This document shows positions 1 through 11,000 of a DNA stretch of 64,000 bases, piece by piece (position 1 is the stretch's first letter; the number at the start of each line of letters is the position of its first letter). The translations under genes were made by a program, and so were the position numbers. This DNA comes from Liolophura sinensis. Lineage: Eukaryota; Mollusca; Polyplacophora; Chitonida; Chitonidae. The stretch covers positions 46,671,187 to 46,735,186 of the forward strand of contig NC_088301.1 in the NCBI RefSeq assembly GCF_032854445.1, read 5' to 3'. Below the pieces are notes generated by a model, which saw only the letters and a program-made list of their open reading frames with translations, did not search any database and was not told the origin of the DNA.

Positions 1-1333
1 TGGGTTCTATATGTACATTCAGTACATACATTCTATACGTAGAAGGCTTGTATATGGCATCAGAAGTCCGTTACCTAGAAGTATGCAACTTCCCTATAGC
101 TAGTCTCCAAGGCACTTTACACATTTTCCTTCCATTTCTAACACATTATATGATGCGGTCATGTATTTTTTTTCCTCTCTATTGCGCAGCTAACGTTTGA
201 GAACGGCTGACGCATGGTGGGATCCATGCGCGGTTGTGTTGAAAGAGACTTTTAAAAAACTTAAGATTTTTGTAAAAGGAAAAATAAATAGTCAATGCGT
301 TTATAACGGATTATAAACGTTATAACTAACGTTTTAAAACAAATTAAAGACGTTTTCCAGGCGATTGGCCTTCGCTGAATTGTGCATGGTCCAGTTTCCG
401 TTACCTAGCTACTGCACATCCACACGTTAAAATTAAGACTTCCTGTTACAGAATCCCTGTTACGCCACGTAAGTTTTGGTAGGATTTTTTTCCCTCCGAC
501 TTTGTCGGTTGAAAGGCTCTCTAGCAGTATTCTTCCAAGCAAGGATTGTCTCTGGAGCTCGTCTAGGCCGTGGACTATACCTTACTCAATATTAAAAATT
601 CACAGTCGATTTCTTGGCAAGGCCCACAAGTATGTAGGATGCGAGTATTAAGCATACATGTGGCCTTACAACACGTGAAAATAAACAAACAAAAAAACTC
701 TGGTTGGAAGGAGAATAATAAGTAGATCACAATTAACAACCATAGCTGACTTACTAATCCTTGTTAACCATCTTTCTCTATCGTTCTCACGACGACCTTT
801 CAAATGACGTAAAAGAACGCAAAAAATACGCGCCCACTTCATTTACAGCACACGAGGCCTTTTTTTTACAATTCACCGCCTTCTTAATTTGTATACATGT
901 AGTCTGATGCGCAGAGGACACGATGTTGTTTAAGCCTGAGTTCGTCGGAATCACAAGCTGCTCGGAATATAGGAAGTCACATTTTCCGGTTATATACGTG
1001 TGTCAGTTGTATAGCGGTGTACCTCTTCAATTGCATCCCCATTTGTTAGGCTAAAACCTCAAGCTGTGTCTAGGGAACATTTAGTATGAAAATAAAGGCG
1101 TTGGAGCTCTCCCTTAAGAATTGCTTGGCTTGCAAAGAGAATGTTGGGTAGGATAAAATGTTTGCGGCCCATCACCCTGTCCGAAGGTGAAGAAAAAATA
1201 GCTTGGTTTGCCCGTTTCTAACGTTTAAACGGCTGGATTACTGTTGAATGATGGTTTACCGATGCCGGCTTTAACATGTTTACGGTGTGTTCCTAACAGG
1301 GAATCAAAAAACATAAAATAGGGTTTGAGCCGG
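1..1333. other. no gene recognised
   Basis: AT-rich sequence. I see no long open frame, repeat unit or RNA gene that I can support here. Confidence 0.5.
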
Positions 1334-1358
1334 TTTTTTTTTTTTTTTTTTTTTTTTT
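1334..1358. repeat. poly-T tract (25 nt)
   Basis: An uninterrupted run of 25 T. It lies just upstream of a B-family repeat copy and could be the remnant of a poly(A) tail of an element on the minus strand, but no source element is recognisable. Confidence 0.8.
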
Positions 1359-1414
1359 ACAAAATTTGCTAGTAGTAGTTGTCATGTAGAGACAACGTAG
1401 AGATTGACAAATTT

Positions 1415-1645
1415 CGCTGTGATGAGTATCTGTGCGTCGAATCAGACATTCGTATAGCAGCCGTCAACCAAGATGGACGTTCCCAAAACCGACGTTTAAC
1501 ACAAACCGCCAAAGAACTAAGAACGTATATAAAGTACAAAAATAGGACGGAATCATACAAAGAGAAGCAGTCAACAGTTTTCAATAATGTAGGAAAGACG
1601 CATGGTATGTCTAAGTGAAATCAGTGTTCAAACCGTACACCATGG
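1415..1645 (+). repeat. B-family dispersed repeat, copy 1
   Basis: Shares ordered motifs with seven other segments in the window: CAGACATTCGTAT, then CCGTCAACCAA, CCAAAGAACTAAG, TATAAAGTAC, GAATCATACAAAGAGAAGCAG and TTTTCAAT. These are also seen near 16.8 kb and 36.5 kb. A short open frame across it is not conserved between copies, so I treat it as non-coding repeat. The family is unnamed here. Copies at 7.7 and 36.5 kb lie next to reverse-transcriptase fragments, so it may be part of a retroelement. Confidence 0.7.
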
Positions 1646-1884
1646 TATAGTGGCGTGCACCTTTAAACGCCCCACTTCTTACTCTTTCTAGGTGATGGGG
1701 GCAGAATGTGTGGCAAAAGTTCCAACGTGAGCAGAGTTTTTGTGCCTTATAGAGGAGAAAAAATATGCTTAGCTTGGCACTGAATGACAGCAACAAGTTC
1801 AAAGAATGAAAGACTAAAAACTGTCATTACGTTCTACACTAGTGTACTCATTCAAAAGCAGGTGCAGCCAGTTTTCCCAGGCCA

Positions 1885-1935
1885 CTATAACCCCGGGATC
1901 TACCCGGGTTCCTTCCACCATAATGTTTATATATT
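1885..1935 (-). repeat. SINE family 1 fragment
   Basis: Short match to the body of SINE family 1: a CCCGGG...CCCGGGTTCCTTCCACCATAATG core corresponds to the CCCGGTTTCCTCCC-CATAATGCTGG core of the copies at 14.4 and 18.4 kb. Strand is given relative to those copies and is tentative. Truncated on both sides. Confidence 0.35.
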
Positions 1936-2349
1936 CTAAAAAGACTGACTTTTCAGCGAGAAACACGTAAGAAAAGTGAAAGACGTAAAAAAAAAAATCA
2001 TGCGGTACCTCTAATAGTACAGATCTTAAAATCTATATTCCTCTTTGTCTATCTTATCTGTTTAGTTTGACAATGGGAAAACTTCAGCCTAAGTGAGTAC
2101 GAATACATGCTTCAAATATTAGACGCTGGAAATGTAGTTATATTTAAAGTTGTCAATTGACAAGAAAAACCATTATATAAGACTTGGATAAAATCCGTTA
2201 TGTCATTTGCGCTCGACGATTTTTTCGACGTGACCCTATTTCAACGCTTAACGAGGCGATTGTCTGTCACATGAAAGACTTTCACCACAAAAGAACTCTC
2301 AATAAAAAGCAGCATAAAAAAGTTGTAAAGAGTCCTGTGATGGCACTGA

Positions 2350-2600
2350 CTTGAGTCTGACGGTGGAGTCCGACATTCCTATGGGCCTACCACTCTTAAA
2401 CAGTGAGTCGATAATTGCAAGACCGATTTTACAAAACGAATTAAACTGAGTTGAACTGAGTTTTCAAAGTAATATGTAAAAAGTGTTACATAAATTACAA
2501 ATAAAGCTGGTTATGTAAAAGGGAAGCAGTCGTCAGTTTCTAGTGATGATGCACTTTAAAAATGAATATTCTAAGCATGGCGTTCAATTCAAATTTCAAA
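2350..2600 (+). repeat. B-family dispersed repeat, copy 2
   Basis: Matches the B family through TCCGACATTC, GATAATTGCAAGACC, AAATAAAGCTGG, GGAAGCAGTCGTCAGTTT and TTCAAATTTCAAA. It is closest to the copies at 7.7 and 19.0 kb, which suggests a subfamily. No open frame of note. Confidence 0.6.
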
Positions 2601-3624
2601 GTAGTGTGAGAGTCCTATAAAATTACTCCCACTCGTGTGTCTCAAATATGCAACATCGCCGGAAATGCGTTGTGACTTGGATATTCCAAGTGGGGTAATC
2701 CTACGTGAGCCTGGACGGTTGGACAAGTTGCTTCCCCCTGGAAACCTATCAGTCTCGCAGAATTACAAGAGTTGTATTAAACGTGTAATGATAATGTAAC
2801 GAAGAAAGATTACCAACGGAAATAGATAAAAGGATTACTGAGTGTGCGCCTACAGGTCGTTCAAATTGCAAAAACCGAAACAATAATCATGCACATTCCA
2901 TTCGGTTTTTCAGGGATGATGTTAAAGTGCTGTGAAACTGGTGTCAAGTAACTTTCTAATGCAGTAGAAGATTAATGTGAAGTTAGTTAAGGATCTCCTG
3001 ATGTCGGATTTGAACATTTGTTTTTTTACCGTAACTTGTTAAAACTAAACCAAGCACAACAATAAAAGTTTCAAAATAATCCTTATCACACGGTGAACAT
3101 GCACAATAGATATGAAGTCACCAGTACTTAAGATTAACCTAATTTTGTGCTAAGATCATGGAATGGATTGAACATTCAGATCTTTTTCCATTACATCGTA
3201 GTTTATAGTATTAAACAACTATAAGACACATGTAACTTATATAAACAATAAACTTTAATTGACTGATCTGACATTGCTTTGTTTTATCCATGCCATTGTC
3301 GCACAAGAAAATAATTTGGACACAAGAAAAGGGCTAAATTATTGTATGGTTTTAATATGTTTTATATTATATGTATCCCGAAGGTTATATTTTGATGGAT
3401 TGGTTGTTGTGGTATGTAAAATAGGGAATCCTGCCGAATGTGTAACATGTGAAGCATATAAACTTAAATCAAACCTATAAAGAAACGTGTGACCACTTGT
3501 TACAAGCAATTTGTGTCATATAAATCGGTTCTCTAATTAATTCATGTTCATGTTTTTGCTGGACAATAGATGATTCGTTCAGAGTACTAAAATCCTTATG
3601 GAAGCCAGGTAGTATATTAAAATC
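2601..3624. other. no gene recognised
   Basis: AT-rich. The only open frame over 60 codons (3259-3480, +) has no recognisable motif and low-complexity AT-driven codon use. I see nothing else. Confidence 0.5.
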
Positions 3625-3790
3625 TATGCCTCGAAACAAACATTCGTATGACAGTCGTCAATCAATATAGAAGTTTCAGGTCAATCAATGCCAAGCCAGC
3701 TCTCAAAACGACATCTAACACACACCATCAAAGAACTACGAAGTATATGATGTATGAAATTAGAACAGAATGATGATCTACGAAGTCTGC
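3625..3790 (+). repeat. B-family dispersed repeat, copy 3 (partial)
   Basis: Begins CCTCGAAACAAACATTCGTATGACAG and continues through CGTCAATCAATAT and CCATCAAAGAACTACG, the same order as the copies at 16.8 and 36.5 kb. The distal half is lost. Confidence 0.6.
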
Positions 3791-4389
3791 ATGTGAGGGG
3801 TCCGAACTATAGAGATTCAAGAAACATAAATATGCAAGCTAATAAGAAAATTGTCCTTTCGGCGCTAAAAAAACTAGTGTAATCGGGAGCGGGTAGAACC
3901 GTCAGTCATTGTATTGAGCTATTAAAGAAAAAAAGTTGAGTATGCAAGACAAACATATCAACACTAATGGTCATGCAGGATCCTAAAGGTACTTGATTCA
4001 GAGACTTCAGACAAAATACGTTATTGTTCCTGTGTAAAAAGCTCTTAATAATATATCTGTATGCAAGATGATAGTAGTAATGATCTGTAGTAATGATCTA
4101 CCAAGTTCTTGTAAGGCAGCTTAATATCACTACAACAACTACAGCAACATCAACGTATTCTAGAGCCACCAATGCTCTGGATTTAAGAACATCAGTCTTT
4201 TCTCAAACAGAGGAGTATATCCATACCGTCCCGTAACAACCATATACCACAAGTTTACTTAAATCAAAACATCGGTAAATCCCTATAAAAATTCACTTTA
4301 TACATGCCTCCAGGCCAGCGGCCATTAGCCCCGAGCCCTAGACACTGTTGTTACGTCCCACAAACATCGTCAGCAGTAGCTTTATATTA

Positions 4390-4515
4390 GTTACATGGTG
4401 ACTCAGTGAAAGGATACGCAAATATATGGTGACAGTATTCCTTATAGGTCTCGCTCAGTATGACGGTTATTGACACCATATATTTCCGTGTCCTATCACT
4501 GAGTAACCATGTAAC
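4390..4515. repeat. 126-bp imperfect inverted repeat (hairpin)
   Basis: Two 42-nt arms (4390-4431 and 4474-4515) are reverse complements of each other with about five mismatches, separated by a 42-nt spacer. The outer ends read GTTACATGGT...ACCATGTAAC. This could be a small MITE-like element, a foldback product of another repeat, or a transcribed hairpin. No flanking target-site duplication is obvious, and I see no second copy in the window. Confidence 0.75.
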
Positions 4516-5083
4516 GAGTTTATCCTGCAAAGACCCATCATTTCACTGCAGAAAATTGATAGTTAGGTGAATGGCTTCAGCGATGTGACCGTTATCTTTT
4601 CAACTCAACGAAGGGAGATAACCTACTCAGCAAACACATTTGACGTTGTCTGCCGGATTCGACAATATGGCCTCGGACCCCCATTAATTTTCCATAAGCG
4701 ACAATGTTAACGTCTAGCGCTGTAGATCAGTCCCAAACATTCCGTGGCCAATAAGCTTTGGTGCATACCTGGCCCAGCCTGTGAGAAAGAAGCCATAAAA
4801 ATCTTGACATAGGTTGACCGTCAAAATCTGGATCTTTCCATGCCGGCAGCTGGGAGGCGTGCCTAGCAACGCCAAGGGGACGTCACTCGCAGCATCATCA
4901 CTACCTCACACCTTGTGTCCTCTCACCCAGAATTTCAAACTTTCATCAATACAGCTCATACCTCCTCAAAGTTTAGACAGTTTCCAGCATTTTAATACCA
5001 AGCATGCACCTGTGCACCAAAAATGGACGCCTGGGAGCAAAAAAAGACTTTATACCCTAAAATTCACAGAACTACAATCGTCC

Positions 5084-5121
5084 CTACCGAAAAACGGAAG
5101 TTGTGATGGGGGTCTGTGTCC
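5084..5121 (+). repeat. 38-bp direct repeat, copy 1
   Basis: CTACCGAAAAACGGAAGTTG followed by a G-rich stretch ending CTGTGTCC. It recurs at 6420-6457 with about two differences. The pair brackets some 1.3 kb of unassigned sequence and may mark the ends of, or a duplication within, an old mobile element. Confidence 0.7.
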
Positions 5122-5833
5122 TATCACACCAGCCAACTTTTTTCAAAATCAATACTTTTTGCACCACATAATTCCTGACACTTCTGAACCTCACAGGCAA
5201 AATTAGGGCTTGATACATGCAGAAACTTTGGAGTTGGATGAATTCAAGTTGGGGTAGGCCTACCCCCATCTTGGACATGTGTCTTTTTTTCAGGGTAAAA
5301 AAACTCTGAAGGGTAAACTTTGAAGCTTTGCAGTGCATATACCGTTCAAGATATCTCCATCAGGTCAACTGCTTTGGAAAGACAAGATGTATATCTGCAA
5401 GAAAAGTTTAAAAAAATCACATTGACAGAGCACTTTAGACTTTTCAAAAGCAACCATTTAGAGAAATATACAATTTTAAGAAGACTTTTCTACTCAAATA
5501 TTCTACTTAAATATCAAAGTTACAAGCCAAAAGTGTTAAAGCATACATCAAAATATAGGCAATTTATCTGACAATTAAATGTCAAAATATAAGACATTTA
5601 CTTTACCAACTACGTGAAAAAAATTGACTGACAATGTGGTAGGGGGTATCAAAGCAGATTGTCACAATTTTGAAACAATTATTTGTGACCATATTCAAAG
5701 CAAGAATAATGCCTCAAGGTGATGAAGACCTACTCACAGGCACTTTTTCAGTGGACAGGACTTAAGAAAAGACTAGTATCCTAGTTCCCCACTGAATAAC
5801 ATGATGAAACCCTTTAAAAGATCACCCAGTTAG

Positions 5834-5847
5834 CCCCCCCCCCCCCC
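5834..5847. repeat. poly-C tract (14 nt)
   Basis: A run of 14 C in otherwise AT-rich DNA, followed by a C-rich stretch. This is a simple repeat. Confidence 0.8.
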
Positions 5848-6003
5848 GCCCTCCTCCCCCATGACTGCTGATTGGCTGACCAGCTCACCATGCAAAAACC
5901 TCCCAGCACCATTGCTGTTGTCTCACAGCAGGTTATTACTCTGCACAGTCACATCAAAGGGTGTCACATTGGCATCTACAACATATAAACAGAGAGGAAA
6001 AAT

Positions 6004-6576
6004 ATGAAGTTAACATTTCCAATCAGGCAGCCACCAAGTACACCTATATTGGAAAGTCTGACAGTTAACAAGGCAAACAATCTACCCCAAAACGCCATGA
6101 AGGGAGACAGAAAGAGGAAACAGTCTAGATTTCAAGCTGGAAAGGCCCAGGATCGCTCAAATAACCTGTCAGCACTTCCAGACATGCTGAACCCTCTGCC
6201 TGGGTGTTCGTTGATGGACACAGATTTCCAGCCCAATCAGGAGGTTGTAAGAACACACCAGCCTGACACAAAGAGAATACAGCGGCCAAGACGGTGCAAG
6301 GTAGATTCCACGGCTGGATCAGACAGAGATACACATGAGCGGGAATGGGCTGCTGAAGGAATGCGACTCATAGATATACAGAAAATGGTGTGTATATGGA
6401 ACAAAGTTATGCTTGAGCACTACCGAAAAACGGAAGTTGTAATGGGGGCCTGTGTCCATATTATCTGTACCCTACGTGACCGTTGTTGTCTAAAGAGAAG
6501 TGAAGTATTTTGTCATACTCCTCAAGAGCGCATGCGCCGTTCTCTACCTTTCGCTTTACATCACTGCCACTCGTAG
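6004..6576 (+). other. 190-codon open frame, status unknown
   Basis: The longest ATG-initiated frame outside the neuropeptide gene. Its product is basic and polar, with a KGDRKRKQSR cluster near residue 35 and no domain I recognise. The last third runs through the 38-bp direct repeat (6420-6457), which also occurs at 5084-5121, so the 3' part at least is repeat-derived. No signal peptide or membrane segment is visible. It could be an exon or retrocopied gene fragment inside a mobile element, or simply chance. I cannot assign a function. Confidence 0.2.
6420..6457 (+). repeat. 38-bp direct repeat, copy 2
   Basis: Second copy of the 38-bp sequence at 5084-5121, same orientation, 1,336 bp apart. 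Confidence 0.7.
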
Positions 6577-6599
6577 TGTACAGAAATCCTGAACAACGC

Positions 6600-7084
6600 C
6601 TAGGTCAATGCGGTCACGGTGAATAGGCAGGAAGTGATGTCAGAAAACACAAACAATCCGTCTGAACCTTTTTCTCTAATAATACTATATACACATGCAC
6701 TCTAGAGTATGTACAACATGATTCTAACCAGAACCTAAAACAATTTTATTGATGAATGCTGATTGAATAGTTCCACGGGAGGAGACAAGTGATGAGGCTA
6801 AGCCTAAAGAAGCCTACGTGCGTGTCACAGGCTCCAAGCTTGTATATTGGTGGCAGCGATGGAAAGAGAAAGGTAGGGAGCGGCGCATGAGATGTTAAGT
6901 ACAGTACTTTGTCTAATGCGGGATAATGGAGGATATACGTCGGGCTTCTGACAGCGATTCACTCCAGCGAATTCTCCAAAATATTTCCGTAGCCTATCCA
7001 CCCAATGCCGTAAAATTATCTAAAAGAGTGCAACAAAAAGGCTTGAATTATTTCATTCAAGCTTTTGTGCTCAAAATTCTTATC
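6600..7084. other. no gene recognised
   Basis: No supported feature. A short frame starting at 6926 runs into a SINE fragment and is not convincing. Confidence 0.45.
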
Positions 7085-7138
7085 CTATTTCCCGGGGAAA
7101 CTCACAACCACTCACAGGTTGCGGGTAGACCGGAGGTG
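7085..7138 (-). repeat. SINE family 1 fragment
   Basis: CCCGGGGAAACTCACAACCA...CAGGTTGCGGGTAGACC matches the reverse complement of the SINE body at 14.4 kb (CCCGGGGGAAACCCACGACCATCCTCAGGTTGCTGG). About 50 bp survives. Confidence 0.5.
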
Positions 7139-7691
7139 TGGAATGAAACCTCATTAATAAATTAATTAAATATAAAATTACTCTAAATCTTAATTTGTTC
7201 TTTGGTCATTCCACAGCGCATTATTTGCATATTGTGTAATTATGTATTCAGTATCGGTGGAGCAAATTAATGATTTCGTTTTCACACTTGATGGACACTG
7301 TTCATTATTTTTCTCATGTTCGCCCGTAACACAACTGCACCAGCGTTACACAGAAGATTATTTGGCATATTCCGAGAGGAGAGTTTGATACGAACTATAG
7401 GTGTAAGATAGTGTGTCTTATTTTGGAAGACTGAAAATTCACTTTACAAAATAAGTTCACACCCTGTTGCCAATCTATTGTAATGCATTTGAAGTTTTGG
7501 AATTGAAAGCAGAAAAATAACTGACAAGCATGAATGCTTCCTTTAGTTTAAACAAAATCATTTCGTAAACGAACAAAATGTCAAAAATCAACGTAATCGC
7601 TGAAAGTTTCATTTTAACTGTAGTAGCAAACTATAAAATGAAAGCAGGTGCGTTCTAGGCATCCAAATATAATGATATAATTAATATAAGC

Positions 7692-7935
7692 GTCATGTCC
7701 GACATTCGCATACCATTTGTAGTCATTAAAGGGTGTTCCAAGTCGATAATCGCAAGATCCATTTCCAAAAACAACGTTTAAAACTAGCTCCCAAAGACAA
7801 AGGTATATAAGAAATTATACAAATTGTAAATAAAGCCGGTAACACACTAGAGAGAAGCGGTCATCAGTTTTCAATGATGCCGGGCAGACAGTGGATATTT
7901 CTGGCATGAATTCCATATCAAATTTCAAATTCGCA
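7692..7935 (+). repeat. B-family dispersed repeat, copy 4
   Basis: Matches the family through TCCGACATTCGCATACCA, GATAATCGCAAGA, TATATAAGAAATTATACAAA, AGAGAAGCGGTCATCAGTTT and TCAATGATG. It lies upstream (on +) of the reverse-transcriptase remnant at 8326-8893, the same arrangement as copy 8 and the second RT remnant. Confidence 0.7.
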
Positions 7936-8325
7936 GTCCATGAATGAGTTCCAGGTCAAATAACAATTAAACAAGGTAATCTCAGTGTTCATAAAGGCAT
8001 CATGCAGATGTAATGACCATGGCTGCCTTTACGGCCCCCAGCCCAGGTTAAGCGGTATTAGATACAGTTCGAAAATGACGAGCTTTACAGACCTTAACCG
8101 AAAAGATTGTGATTCAAAGGTAACGGACGATTACATCTTTACCGTTAATATGTAAGGATCTCATACTACAAGAGGCGCCGTCTATGATGTTACACATGGC
8201 ATGCTGGACTGTATAAAAGCGGTCTACAAGATAGAAGGTTACACTCGGCAGTCAGCGCCATCTATGTTGTTAAATGTACGCGATAGATATGTACATAAGA
8301 ATAACAGCGCCGTCTATGCGGTTGA

Positions 8326-8811
8326 TCACAATGCAGATCTCCAGAGATTCTGAAGGCTCTGTCCGTACTTGCCAACGAGAGTGTTATACTCATTGTAAAA
8401 TTTGAGAAACTTAGAATGAACGCGCTTGATGGTGTATCCTTGACAAACTTGTTTTTGAACTAACAATTTTTGACGCAGATTAAAGTAATCACAATTTACG
8501 CAAGATCTGACAAATGCTACATATGTATTCGCCATATGCAGGACCCTTTGGTATATTGCTATCCAAATAAGGATAATTTACAGTATCAAAATTGAAATTA
8601 TCCCTTTTGTCGAAAAGGCGGCGTGAAGGGAGACCTTGTTCGTCTTTGTACAGATATAGATCCAAATAAGATGTACCATCAGGAATATCTGTTGTCTCCT
8701 TTAAACCCGATGAAGGCGGATAAATTTCCTTCACCGCTTCAGCAATATGGGGGTTATTTAACGCCATTAGATCATCAATATACCGCTTGGTAAATGAAAA
8801 GGATCGCATGG
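8326..8811 (-). pseudogene. reverse-transcriptase remnant (YIDD type), copy 1
   Basis: Read on the minus strand, the frame contains SFTKRYIDDL (a YxDD catalytic box), then SYLDLYLYKDEQG, LFDKRDNFNFDTVNYPYLDSN (written in part) and IPKGPAYGEY. This order is typical of the palm-to-thumb part of reverse transcriptases abundant in marine invertebrate genomes. The downstream part (QGYTIKR...KFLKFYNEYNTLVGKYGQSLQ) continues in another frame, with the two frames overlapping at 8489-8535, so there is a frameshift. The N-terminal part of the enzyme is missing: just before the YIDD box the sequence changes to A-family repeat. The element class is uncertain, with Penelope-like or another non-LTR element possible. 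Clearly dead. Confidence 0.8.
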
Positions 8812-9070
8812 AGAGTAAGATCAGAGCAGTGACGAGCAGTGTGATGGCTGGCAAATGGTCACACGTAACCGGTGAAATACAGCCCCTTGTCAATTTACCT
8901 CAGTCAGGGTTTATTCCAAACTGCTCATGTAAACGCATAAATAGTAGCAATTTACATGCCCCCTAGCACCATGACTTAAGCAGAATTAAATTTTAAAAAA
9001 TGCAGTCATGCTTATTTCAATTTATTAGACGTCACTGGTGTAGAATTACTCAAAATTCTGTGTTGTCATC
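8812..9070 (+). repeat. A-family dispersed repeat, copy 1
   Basis: Contains the family string CAAATGGTCACACGTAACCG, then GTGAAATAC, CTTGTCAATTTACCTCAGTC, AGGGTTTATT, GCTCATGTAAACGCATAAAT, CTAGCACCATGAC, TTATTAGACGTCACTGG and CAAAATTCTGTGTTGTCAT. Other copies lie at 12.0, 35.2, 35.5, 38.8 and 47.4 kb, with inverted ones at 28.9, 36.2-36.4, 38.1 and 39.7 kb. This copy abuts the truncated end of an RT remnant. Confidence 0.75.
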
Positions 9071-9800
9071 ACATACAATCACATGACACGCAGTACGTGC
9101 TCCACATCAAAATAATCATTTTATTGATTAATAACAGACAATACTTAATACAATAAAGTTTTAGTATATTATGGTTATTAGTGTAGTGGGTGCCTTAATT
9201 TTAAGAAAAATTGTATTCGGTGATAGAAATGTAAATGTGCTAATCTAGCGAACAAATTATGTTTCATTTCATCTATGAAAATGTGTATTAGAATGGCATT
9301 TTACCAGTGTTAAATTTAATATGTCCACAACCAAAACTCCAGTGGAACCTGTACAAGTAGAATCACCACTTTCTAACCAGGTATGTTGTTTTAAGGCTAA
9401 AAAAGTTCATCCACAGGTATTACCAAAAAAAAATAATAAATAAAAAACTTGACTGAAGTAAGGCATGAATGTACTAAAATACACCTTTGATTATTATTTA
9501 TCCCGTTTATGCTAGTTTCCTGTCTGGTGGCGTGTGCGACGGTCTACAAGCAACCTGCAGATATTCTTGGGTTTCCGGTGAACGCTGATCAGTTTCGTCC
9601 CACGTTAATGTTGACTGCTGTCATATATGTGAAATACATCAAACAAACAACTTTATCTTATGAGAAACACTGTGTAATAACAAACAAGTATAGTTAAGAA
9701 TATTTAAACACCCACAAGTTAAAAAAAAAAAAACACAAAGTACAAAACAAAGCCATTCACTCTCTCTTCGAGAAAAAGGAAGAATTCTGTTAGGGTTTGA
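9071..9800. other. no gene recognised
   Basis: AT-rich, with short A runs (9420, 9720). Nothing is assignable before the transposase remnant. Confidence 0.45.
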
Positions 9801-9824
9801 AGCATGCATTTGTTTGTCACAGAC

Positions 9825-11000
9825 AAACATATCCTGAAATGACGTCAAATAACAAGACACTGTCCAGATCTCATTAATCTTTGTGAAAAGCGATGTAAGA
9901 ATTCGATTAGATAAAATTATGAAGGTTTTCACTTTACGGATCAATCTTTCAGGGTGACGGGCAATTCTTTTAGTCACTTCACTGTCTGATTTTGAGAACT
10001 GCTTAGCTTAACTGCTTAACTGAACTGCTCCGTTGCTTAGCGTGCTAGTAATGACCCAGCAATACGGTCGCTGTGAGTTCAACTCCAGGTCATACAGGCT
10101 TCCTCTTCGGCTGTACGTGGAAATGTCTTCCAGTAACCTGCGGATGGTTGTGGGTTTCCCACCATAATGCTGGCTACGTCGTATAAATTAAATATTCTTG
10201 AGCACGGCGTAAAACTCCAAATAAATAAATAAATCAGCCATGACACCATCACCTTCTTTTACATATCCAATGTTTTTCAATTGTTTGTTAACGTCATAAA
10301 ACGCCCTTCTTTCTATTATTTCTTTATTTGAACAGGATCCGGTAAACAACTCTGACACAAATATTACAGAACCACATGGATAACAGCCACTAAGGCCTTT
10401 TAGAGTTGATAATGACTTGCAGTCACTGTACATTTGAGACTGCTGGTACCTGGGTTTTGAATTCAGTTCCATCAATGATAACTCGAGTGTTTAGGAATTC
10501 TTGTTGAACTTTTCAGGCATATTCCCAATAATTATATCCCTATGGGCCATATACCAATTTGCCCAAGTACCTGTGGTCTATCAAGGTACTGAATAAGGAA
10601 CTGTCAGACTGTATAGACAGACCTAACCTGGAACCCCTATCATTCAAACCAAAATTTTGCCAAAGTCTACACAAGGCGAAAAAAAATTTGTAAAAGGCCC
10701 TCCTGCTAAACTGAAGTTTAAAGCCTCGAGGGATGAGGGGAAAATAGGGTCATAAAACTTACAATGGTACTAAATGTACAACATTTGACAAGACCTATAC
10801 TTGTTTCCTCCTTCTTCAGCTCTTCTTCAACACAAAACTGAGGTAAACATGGACATTTGCTTTTGCAGCTCAGCAATTTTAGCCTCTTTTCTTTTTTTCT
10901 CTAAGCCACTTAATAGTTCTGTCCCTCTGTTTTAGTTCCTGTTTTTCTTGCTCAGTTTCTACGGTGACTGACAGTAGATCAAGTGATGACACTCCTGCTC
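9825..11000 (-). pseudogene. DDE-superfamily (DDE_Tnp_4-like) transposase remnant, interrupted by a SINE
   Basis: On the minus strand the pieces appear in the expected order with stops and frameshifts between them. First is a charged coiled-coil-like stretch near 10985-10820 (QEKQELKQRDRTIKWLREKK, then a frameshift to EAKIAELQKQ). Next come RDIIIGNMPEKF (about 10550) and TRVIIDGTEF with a first catalytic Asp (about 10485). Then follow SQMYSDCKSLSTLKGL, GSVIFVSELFTGS, and VMAD with a second Asp ending at about 10235. After the inserted SINE come SQFSKSDSEVTKRIA, RKVKTFIILSNRI and KINEIWTVSCYLTSFQD (10010-9830). Family members normally read MAD-K/R-G-F at the break, and the GF and about 30 residues after it are missing. 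I infer a Harbinger/ISL2EU-like DNA transposon. Non-functional. Confidence 0.8.
10030..10217 (+). mobile_element. SINE family 1, near full length
   Basis: Has a tRNA-like head (GTGCTAGTAATGACCCAGCA as a weak A box; GAGTTCAACTCC as B box). The body is shared with the copies at 14.4 and 18.4 kb (CTTCCAGTAACCTGCGGATGG, CCACCATAATGCTGG, TATTCTTGAGCACGGCGTAA) and it ends in an AAATAAATAAATAAAT tail. It sits inside the transposase pseudogene directly after the MAD codons, so it inserted after that transposon arrived. I could not identify clean target-site duplications, consistent with a deletion at insertion. Confidence 0.75.
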
